Below are positions 16,756 through 23,109 of a stretch of DNA of 25,635 bases, in pieces. The stretch lies in the NCBI GenBank assembly GCA_002785585.1, contig PEUI01000025.1:1-25635 (forward strand), in the 5' to 3' direction. Below the pieces are notes generated by a model. That model did no database searches, had not been told where the DNA came from, and saw only the letters and a list, made by a program, of their open reading frames with translations. The stretch's first letter is position 1. Each line of letters starts with the position of its first letter. This DNA is from Lysobacterales bacterium CG02_land_8_20_14_3_00_62_12. GTDB lineage: Bacteria > Pseudomonadota > Gammaproteobacteria > Xanthomonadales > Ahniellaceae. The position numbers and the translations under genes were made by a program.

Positions 16756-17393
16756 CGGCGCTGCCAGCCACGATAGAGCCAGCGCACCCGCTCGAAGCGA
16801 AGTTCGCTGCCGGCCCGCAGCCGGGCGATATTGCTGCGATGCGTAAACAGCAAAAATCCAGCGATCAGCGCACTGGCCAGCAGCCATAGTGATCGCTCGG
16901 CAGCGGCCGCAAACCACCACGACAGCGGCAGCAGACTGCACCCGGCCAGGATCGTCGCCAAGCCGACATAACCAGTAATCCCGAGCGTCAACACCGCCAC
17001 CGCCAATATCGGCAACAACGCCCACGGCCACAACAGCAACAGCGCACCGATCAGCGTCGCCGCCCCCTTGCCACCCCGAAATCCGAAGTACAGCGGCCAG
17101 ACGTGACCGAGCCCGGCACCCGCCCCGCAAGCCATGCCCAAACGCAGCGCCAGCGCCGGGTCGATGACGCCGCGCTGACCGATCCAGACCGCGAGCGCGC
17201 CCTTGCCGATATCGAACAAGGCCACGCTCAAACCAAACCGCCAGCCCTGGGTGCGAAACGCGTTGGTGCCCCCGGCATTGCCGCTGCCGAGCGCGCGAAT
17301 ATCGACGTGGCGCCAACGCCCCAACAGCAGACTGCCTGACAGTGAACCCAGCAGATAGGCCATGAGAATCTTGGCAACCATCACGCCAGTCAT
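16752..17393 (-). CDS. plsY: Acyl-phosphate:glycerol-3-phosphate acyltransferase PlsY
   Basis: Integral membrane enzyme that makes lysophosphatidic acid from acyl-phosphate and glycerol-3-phosphate, the first committed step of phospholipid synthesis. 213 residues with about five hydrophobic segments. The three family motifs are present: GSGNAGGTNAFRT (36-48), HVWPLYFGFRGGKGAAT (97-113) and near the C-terminus THRSNIARLRAGSE. The frame is open further upstream, but ATG 17393 gives a normal N-terminus and overlaps the stop of the fatty-acid-kinase fusion by four bases (ATGA). MVAK at 17381 is an alternative start. Its stop overlaps birA in the same way. Its neighbour upstream would supply its acyl-phosphate substrate. 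Confidence 0.94.
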   Translation of the reverse strand: MTGVMVAKILMAYLLGSLSGSLLLGRWRHVDIRALGSGNAGGTNAFRTQGWRFGLSVALFDIGKGALAVWIGQRGVIDPALALRLGMACGAGAGLGHVWPLYFGFRGGKGAATLIGALLLLWPWALLPILAVAVLTLGITGYVGLATILAGCSLLPLSWWFAAAAERSLWLLASALIAGFLLFTHRSNIARLRAGSELRFERVRWLYRGWQRR

Positions 17394-19303
17394 GGCTGCG
17401 GCGGCAGGTAATCCTGCACACCAATGACCAGCGATCCGGGCCCGGCATGCGCGCCGATACCGGCGCCCGCCTCGACCACCCAGATGGTGTCCAGATTCGG
17501 CAGCGCGGCCTGCACCGTGGCACGCGCCAATTCGGCATCCTCGGCACAATCGCAATGGCCAACGATCACCCGCCAGCGGCGATCCGGATCGAGGTGTCGC
17601 ACCACCGTCCGCGCGAAACGTTCGGCAAACCGCGCACGCCCCCAGAGCCCACCGACCAGCGACAATTTGCCCCGTGGATTGCTACGGACGATCGGCGCAA
17701 ACCGCAACAAACGCGTCAACGGCAACGCCAACTTCGGCGCCCGGCCACCGCGCACGCCGTAGCTGATGTCGCGCACCGCCGCCCACAGTTGCGTCTGCGT
17801 CCGCAGCCGGGTCAGCCCGGCGATGATCGCCGCCGCCGACAACCCGGCCTGCGCCGCCTCCGCTGCCCAGATCGCCAGCAGTCCCTGGCCGGCCGAGCCA
17901 TTGCAGGAATCAAATATCTGCACGCGGCCGGCCGGCTCGCGGCTGGCGGCGGTCTCGGCCGATTGCAGGGTGCCACTCAACGCCCGCGCCAGCGACACAT
18001 CGATCACTTGCTGGTGGTGTGACAACAAAAACTCGAACAGCCGACGGAAATCACCCGGCGGTGGCTGCGAAGTTCGCGGTGGCACCGGGCTCGAGCGCAG
18101 CGCTCGATAAAACTCGGCCGTCGACAGCGACACCCGATCCAGATAATCGCTACCGCCAATCGAAATGCGCACCGGCACCAGATGCAGATTGAGCCGCTCC
18201 AGTGCCTCCAGCGGAATATCGGCACCGCTATCGGTGAGGATCGCAACCTGCTGGCGCAGGCTATGCGCGGACTGCGTCTGCGCGCGCATATCGTCGGCCT
18301 TTTGGCTAGTTACCCGGCCGAACCGTGCCGCCACTTCGAACAACTGCGCGGGCGCATCGACGTGGCCATGGACGCGCACCTTTTCGCGCGTGCCGGCGAT
18401 CACCAGACTGGAAATCGACAGCCCCAACAGCGCCGCTTTGAGTTGCGCACGATCCACCGCCTGGCCCGCATCTGCGCTAATCATGCACTCACTGCAATAG
18501 CGGTGCTGATCGTCAAACTCGGGCAACGCTGGCGTATCGACGCCATCCTCGGCCAGCGCTCCGGTCAGCGGCGACGGTTCTGCCCGGCGCCCGCGTTCGA
18601 TGTAATCACCAATCCCTTCGAGCAAATCCACAAAGCCCTGACCACCAGCATCGACGACGCCCGCGGCGCGCAATACCGCCAGTTGGTCGGGGGTGCGGCG
18701 GAGCGCATCGCGAGCCACCGCGAGCGCTTGCGCGAAGTGACTACGAAAGTTCTGGATACCCTGCCCGGATTGCGCTTTCAAAGAACTCGCGAACGCAGAG
18801 ATCACGCTCAGAATGGTGCCCTCACGCGGTTCCGCCAAAGCCTCTCGCGCGGATTCGGCACCGGCGCCCACGGCGTGCGCCAGCAACTTTGGCGTCAACC
18901 GTTGACGGCTGCCCAGGTGCTCGCTGACGCCCTGAAAAAACTGCGCCAGGATCGCGCCGGAATTACCGCGCGCCCCATCCACCGCCTCGGCTGCCACGCG
19001 CTGCAACACCTCGCCCGCGTTAGCCAATCGCGGCACCCGCAGCGCCGCCAGCACCGCGCTCAAGGTAAACGCCAGATTGGTGCCGGTATCGCCATCGGGC
19101 ACCGGAAAGACATTGATGCGATTGATCTGATCGCGCTCGGCAATTACCCGCGCAATGCCCGCCGCCAGCGCCCGGCGCAGCCCGTAGCCCGACAATTGTT
19201 GTTCGGCCAGATTTGCCGCCACCGCCCACCCCTGCAACGATTTAAGTCCCGAGTGTAGGCGCTGGCGGGCGGCAGCGGAAGGCACCCTGCGGTGCCGGCT
19301 CAT
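17390..19303 (-). CDS. FakA-FakB fusion: DAK2 (DhaL) ATPase plus DegV fatty-acid-binding domain
   Basis: 637-residue fusion of the two halves of the fatty acid kinase known from Firmicutes. Residues about 40-235 are a DhaL/FakA nucleotide domain with NVFPVPDGDTGTN (64-76; D70 and D72 for Mg), GARGNSG (110-116) and GVVDAGGQGF (215-224). Residues about 262-345 match the FakA middle domain; C270 in YCSE and H312/H314 in VHGH correspond to what I recall as its zinc/active-site ligands. Residues about 352-634 are DegV/FakB, with ILTDSGADIP, RTSQP (410-414), ALSGTLQSA (441-449) and AHAGPG (619-623), which retain the Thr, Ser and His that hold the fatty-acid carboxylate in FakB. A role in making acyl-phosphate for PlsY (overlapping gene) is inferred. 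The ATG at 19303 lies 12 bases after the antiporter stop and has a weak ribosome site; a downstream TTG start is possible since the conserved part begins near residue 40. Confidence 0.85.
   Translation of the reverse strand: MSRHRRVPSAAARQRLHSGLKSLQGWAVAANLAEQQLSGYGLRRALAAGIARVIAERDQINRINVFPVPDGDTGTNLAFTLSAVLAALRVPRLANAGEVLQRVAAEAVDGARGNSGAILAQFFQGVSEHLGSRQRLTPKLLAHAVGAGAESAREALAEPREGTILSVISAFASSLKAQSGQGIQNFRSHFAQALAVARDALRRTPDQLAVLRAAGVVDAGGQGFVDLLEGIGDYIERGRRAEPSPLTGALAEDGVDTPALPEFDDQHRYCSECMISADAGQAVDRAQLKAALLGLSISSLVIAGTREKVRVHGHVDAPAQLFEVAARFGRVTSQKADDMRAQTQSAHSLRQQVAILTDSGADIPLEALERLNLHLVPVRISIGGSDYLDRVSLSTAEFYRALRSSPVPPRTSQPPPGDFRRLFEFLLSHHQQVIDVSLARALSGTLQSAETAASREPAGRVQIFDSCNGSAGQGLLAIWAAEAAQAGLSAAAIIAGLTRLRTQTQLWAAVRDISYGVRGGRAPKLALPLTRLLRFAPIVRSNPRGKLSLVGGLWGRARFAERFARTVVRHLDPDRRWRVIVGHCDCAEDAELARATVQAALPNLDTIWVVEAGAGIGAHAGPGSLVIGVQDYLPPQP
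19281..19296. other. Small perfect hairpin at the start of the fak fusion
   Basis: GGCACC, loop CTGC, GGTGCC: a six-base all-matched stem within codons 3-8 of the fusion gene if ATG 19303 is used. There is no T run, so not an intrinsic terminator. It could hinder initiation at 19303 or be part of a leader if translation starts further down. Confidence 0.35.
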
Positions 19304-19315
19304 CGTCGCGGCGAA

Positions 19316-20554
19316 TCAGTGCAGAGTGATGGCCCGACGTGTCACCCAGCCAATCGACAGACCCTGCACCAGGATCGAGAACGCCACCACGCAGTAAGTC
19401 AGCGCCACCACCGTATCGCGCTCCGGCGTGACCGGCAAAGAAAGCGCCAGCGCTACCGAAATTCCGCCGCGCAAGCCGCCCCAGGTCAAAACTTTCCACG
19501 AACCCACAGGCAAATTGAAAACACGGCGGCCGAGCCGTGCTGGCACACCGACCGTAAGCAGCCGCGCCAACAGTGTCACCAACATCGCTACAACAGCGGC
19601 GACCAACTCATGCGCGGTGAAAACCACCAACAAAACCTCCATACCGATCAACACGAACAGAGTCGCATTGAGAATTTCGTCGATCAGTTCCCAAAACATA
19701 TCCACATAGTGGCGCGTCGTATCGGACATTGCCAAGGCGCGGCCATGGTTGCCGATGATCAGCCCAGCCACCACCATGGCGAGCGGTCCGGACACGTGCA
19801 AGCGCGCCGCCAATGCGTAGCCACCAGTGACCGCCGCCAGGGTCAACAGCACTTCCACCTGGTAGTTGTCCACGCTTCTCAGCAGGCGAAACGTCACGTA
19901 ACCGAGCACCAATCCGAGCACCAAGCCGCCGCCAGCCTCGTGCAGTAGCAAGGCCAGACCCTGGCCCAATGTGGGTGCCATGCCACTGGTCAGCATGCCC
20001 AGCAACAGCGAAAAAATCACAACCCCAACACCGTCATTGAACAGTGACTCGCCAGCAATCACCAACTCCAGCGACTTTGGTGCACCGGCGGATTTGAGAA
20101 TACCGATCACGGCGATTGGATCGGTCGGCGAAATCAATGCGCCAAACAGCAAACAGACGATCAGCGGCAACGGCAATTCCACCAGCGGCAACACCCAATA
20201 CATCCCAAAGCCAACGACCAGCGTCGACAGCAGCGTCGCCAGCACCGCCAGCGCGCCTACTTGCCATCGGTACGCCTTGAGTTCGCTCAGATCGATATGC
20301 AGCGCACCGGCAAAAAGCAGCAGTGACAGCATGCCCTGCATGAGCACGTCGGAAAAATCGATGGCGCGGAGCAACGAAGTCTCATAGGCGCGCAGCGCGT
20401 GCGCCACGCCCAACGCATCCAGCGCGACCAGCGTGAGCGAAATCACCAGCGCCGCCGCCATCACACCGATCGTTGTGGGCAGCTTGATGAAACGGTAATT
20501 CAGGTACGCCAGCAGCGCCGTGATAACCAGACAAATGGCAACAATATTGAGCAT
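19316..20554 (-). CDS. CPA1-family Na+/H+ antiporter (NhaP-like)
   Basis: Polytopic inner-membrane cation/proton exchanger of 412 residues with about 12 hydrophobic segments. Family motifs: FAGALHIDLSELK (81-93), SPTDPIAV (142-149), the ion-binding GESLFNDGVGVV (168-179; N173-D174 as in electroneutral CPA1 exchangers) and WGGLRGGISVALAL near the C-terminus. There is no long cytosolic C-terminal regulatory tail. Whether it prefers Na+ or K+ cannot be read. It starts 24 bases after the GH15 stop and ends 12 bases before the fak fusion, so it is probably in the same operon. Next to trehalose genes, a role in osmotic or pH homeostasis is a reasonable inference. Confidence 0.92.
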   Translation of the reverse strand: MLNIVAICLVITALLAYLNYRFIKLPTTIGVMAAALVISLTLVALDALGVAHALRAYETSLLRAIDFSDVLMQGMLSLLLFAGALHIDLSELKAYRWQVGALAVLATLLSTLVVGFGMYWVLPLVELPLPLIVCLLFGALISPTDPIAVIGILKSAGAPKSLELVIAGESLFNDGVGVVIFSLLLGMLTSGMAPTLGQGLALLLHEAGGGLVLGLVLGYVTFRLLRSVDNYQVEVLLTLAAVTGGYALAARLHVSGPLAMVVAGLIIGNHGRALAMSDTTRHYVDMFWELIDEILNATLFVLIGMEVLLVVFTAHELVAAVVAMLVTLLARLLTVGVPARLGRRVFNLPVGSWKVLTWGGLRGGISVALALSLPVTPERDTVVALTYCVVAFSILVQGLSIGWVTRRAITLH

Positions 20555-20578
20555 GCGAATGGTCCGCTCGGAATTGCT

Positions 20579-22357
20579 TCAGAACGCCTGGTCCCAACGG
20601 ATCGACAAGCGAATGGCAGCATTGATCAAGCCCACCATGCTGTAGGTTTGGACGAAATTGCCCCACTGTTCGCCGCTTGCCGAGTCATAGTGTTCGGCCA
20701 ACAAACCATGCCGGTTGCGAACTGCGAGCAATTTCTCGAACAAGGCGCACGCTTCCTTGCGGCGATCCAGAGTGACCAACGCGTTTACGTACCAAAAAGT
20801 GCAGATCAAAAAGGCGTTTTCGGGCGCGCCAAAATCGTCGTTTTCGACGTAGCGAAAAATGAAATCGCCACGCCGTAAATCGGTCTCCACTGCAGCAACG
20901 GTGGCGACAAAGCGCGGGTCGCCAACCTCCAGAAAGTCGAGTTCAACCAACAGTAGCAAGCTCGCGTCCATGGCATCGCCATCGAAAGTCGAGACGAACG
21001 CCCCACGCTTTTGGTTCCAGGCACGGTGGCAAATGATCGCGTGCATTTGCTGTGCTTGTTCCTGCCAGTAAGCCGAGCGCTCGGCGAGTTGCAACTGCTT
21101 GGCGATGCGCGCCAGACGATCACAAGCAACCCAGCACATCACCGCCGAAAAAGTGTGTACGCGGGCGCTGCCGCGCAGCTCCCACAGGCCCGCATCGGGT
21201 TGGTCATAGCAACGCCGCGCCTGTTCGCCAAGCGGCTCCAAACGACGAAACAACGCCTCGTCGCCGCGCCTGGTCAAGCGCTGATCAAAGAAAATGTGGG
21301 TCGCGGCGAGTATCGCCGAACCATAGACGTCGTGTTGCACTTGGCGGTAGGCCAGGTTGCCAATCCGTACCGGTCCCATTCCGCGATAGCCGGCCAGACC
21401 CGGGACTTCGCGTTCGCCCAATTCGGCGCGGCCATCAATGCCATAGACGGGTTGCAGCGGCCCGCCATCGGCTTGCGCGGCAATATTGACAATGTAGGCG
21501 AGGTATTGCTCCATGGTCCGCGTAACGCCCAGGCGATTGAGTGCATTGACCACAAAATAGCCGTCACGCAGCCAGCAGTAGCGATAGTCCCAGTTGCGGC
21601 TGCTGCCTGCCGCTTCGGGGATGGACGTGGTCATGGCGGCAATAATGGCGCCAGTGTCGTCATAGGCATTGAGCTTGAGGGTGATGGCGGCGCGGATTAC
21701 CGCCGACTGCCATTCAAAAGGGATCGCCAGGTTACGCACCCACTCTTGCCAATACTGTGTGGTCTCGTCCAGGAAACGGCGACCGATTTCATCCGCTGCG
21801 CCCTGCAAGGTTTCATCGGCACCCAGCAGCAGCGTGACGCTGTCCTCAAGAAAAAACGAAGTTTCCTGCATGATCGCTGTTAACGAAGCATCGGTGGTTA
21901 AACGCAATGTCAGGGTCGGCGCCACATAGCGGATGTGGTGGCTGCCCCAAGTGATTTGCGGTCGTCCAGCACCGTCGCCACAAGCCGGACGCAGGCGCAA
22001 GGTGATCCGCGGACTACCCACCAGCCGACGCACCCGGCGTACCAACATCATCGGGCGAAAGATGCGGCCGTACTGACCAAAGCGGGGGGCGAAATCGGTT
22101 ATCTCGACGCCACCGCCCGTTTGGTCGTACAGCCGCGTCTGCAAAATCGCCGTGTTCTCCAGGTAGTGTTGCTCGGTGCGCTCGCAATCGACCAGTTCGA
22201 CGGCAAAATAGCCACAATCATCGGCGTCCGTGAGCAAGGCGCAAAACATTGGATCACCATCGGGCCTCGGAAAGCAGCCCCAATTGATGTTGGCGTCGGC
22301 GTCAACCAACGCGCCAATGGTGCAATTGCCGATCAAAGCCAAATCCAGGGTTTTCAT
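20579..22357 (-). CDS. Glycoside hydrolase family 15 protein (trehalase/glucoamylase-like)
   Basis: 592-residue cytosolic protein (no signal peptide). The N-terminal part (about 1-205) is the beta-sandwich domain of bacterial GH15 proteins, opening LALIGNCTIGALVDADANINWGCFP. The (alpha/alpha)6 barrel follows, with RNWDYRYCWLRDGYF (254-268), PGLAGYRGMGPVRIGN (319-334), the probable catalytic acid E393 in GLWELRG and the probable catalytic base E555 in GLLAEHYD. In many homologues the latter reads SEEYD; here the second Glu is His. Members of this group in actinobacteria are trehalases, so trehalose is the leading substrate given that otsA and otsB are adjacent; glucoamylase or glucan hydrolysis is the alternative. 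ATG 22357 overlaps the otsB stop by four bases. The frame is open further upstream, but that part overlaps otsB. Confidence 0.92.
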   Translation of the reverse strand: MKTLDLALIGNCTIGALVDADANINWGCFPRPDGDPMFCALLTDADDCGYFAVELVDCERTEQHYLENTAILQTRLYDQTGGGVEITDFAPRFGQYGRIFRPMMLVRRVRRLVGSPRITLRLRPACGDGAGRPQITWGSHHIRYVAPTLTLRLTTDASLTAIMQETSFFLEDSVTLLLGADETLQGAADEIGRRFLDETTQYWQEWVRNLAIPFEWQSAVIRAAITLKLNAYDDTGAIIAAMTTSIPEAAGSSRNWDYRYCWLRDGYFVVNALNRLGVTRTMEQYLAYIVNIAAQADGGPLQPVYGIDGRAELGEREVPGLAGYRGMGPVRIGNLAYRQVQHDVYGSAILAATHIFFDQRLTRRGDEALFRRLEPLGEQARRCYDQPDAGLWELRGSARVHTFSAVMCWVACDRLARIAKQLQLAERSAYWQEQAQQMHAIICHRAWNQKRGAFVSTFDGDAMDASLLLLVELDFLEVGDPRFVATVAAVETDLRRGDFIFRYVENDDFGAPENAFLICTFWYVNALVTLDRRKEACALFEKLLAVRNRHGLLAEHYDSASGEQWGNFVQTYSMVGLINAAIRLSIRWDQAF

Positions 22358-23109
22358 GTTCCACCCGACAGAGCAGTGCCCAACCAACGGTGCACAGCGG
22401 CGACGTTCGCCAGACGAAAGCGCGCACAACTGGGACCGCGACCGACCTTGATGGAAACCCCGTCGAGCTTATTCACCTCGGCAAAACCGCGCTCGTCGTT
22501 CAAGTCGTCACCGACGAAAACGGGACGCCGGCCCTTGAACGGCGACTCCGTCAAATACTCGGTTACCGCCGTCCCCTTGTCGATGCCCGCAGGCTTGATT
22601 TCAACCACGCGCTTGCCGCACTGCAGTTCCAGGCCGGGACCATGCAAACGAGCCAATTGTGCCATCAGCCGATGCACATAGGCCGCGAGTGCCGGGACTT
22701 TGCGGTAATGCAGAGCCAGCGTCAAGCCTTTGTCTTCCAGCAGCAGGCCTGGATGACGCCCGAGCAGCGGCAACAGAACTGCCTTGATGGCGCTCTTGGC
22801 GGCCGGGGCTGCGGCATGAATCCACAAGCGGCCACTGCTGTCCCGCCGTTCCAGCCCGTGCAGGCCAGCCATCGGCAACTGCGCCATACCGGTGTGGCTT
22901 TGCAAATCGGAGATCATGCGCCCGCTGACCAAGGCCAGCGCGCCGCCGCTGGCGCGATGCAGATTAGCAATCAACTCGAGCAATGCGGCATCCATTCGCA
23001 CCCCTTGCGGCGTCTCCGCAATGTTGAGCAGGGTGCCGTCCACATCCACAAAATAGGCCCAATCCAAGTGGGGTGCCGGAGGTCGGCCGGGGCGATGCTT
23101 TTTCATCAT
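22354..23109 (-). CDS. otsB: Trehalose-6-phosphate phosphatase
   Basis: HAD-superfamily enzyme that dephosphorylates trehalose-6-phosphate, the second step of trehalose synthesis. 251 residues (E. coli OtsB 266). HAD motif I is DVDGTLL (D22 nucleophile, D24 acid/base), motif II lies around ALVSGR, and motif IV is GDDLNDE. The cap segment contains GLHGLERRDSSG and VVEIKPAGIDKGTAV, typical of the T6PP family. ATG 23109 overlaps the otsA stop by four bases (ATGA); the adjacent ATG 23106 is also possible. Coupling to otsA and the GH15 gene on both sides indicates one trehalose operon. Confidence 0.95.
   Translation of the reverse strand: MMKKHRPGRPPAPHLDWAYFVDVDGTLLNIAETPQGVRMDAALLELIANLHRASGGALALVSGRMISDLQSHTGMAQLPMAGLHGLERRDSSGRLWIHAAAPAAKSAIKAVLLPLLGRHPGLLLEDKGLTLALHYRKVPALAAYVHRLMAQLARLHGPGLELQCGKRVVEIKPAGIDKGTAVTEYLTESPFKGRRPVFVGDDLNDERGFAEVNKLDGVSIKVGRGPSCARFRLANVAAVHRWLGTALSGGT

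Noticed and set aside
16756..17562. N-terminal extension of the birA frame to 17562
   Set aside because: The added residues lie out of frame over plsY and have no domain. BirA's normal N-terminus and the ATGA overlap fix the start at 16755.
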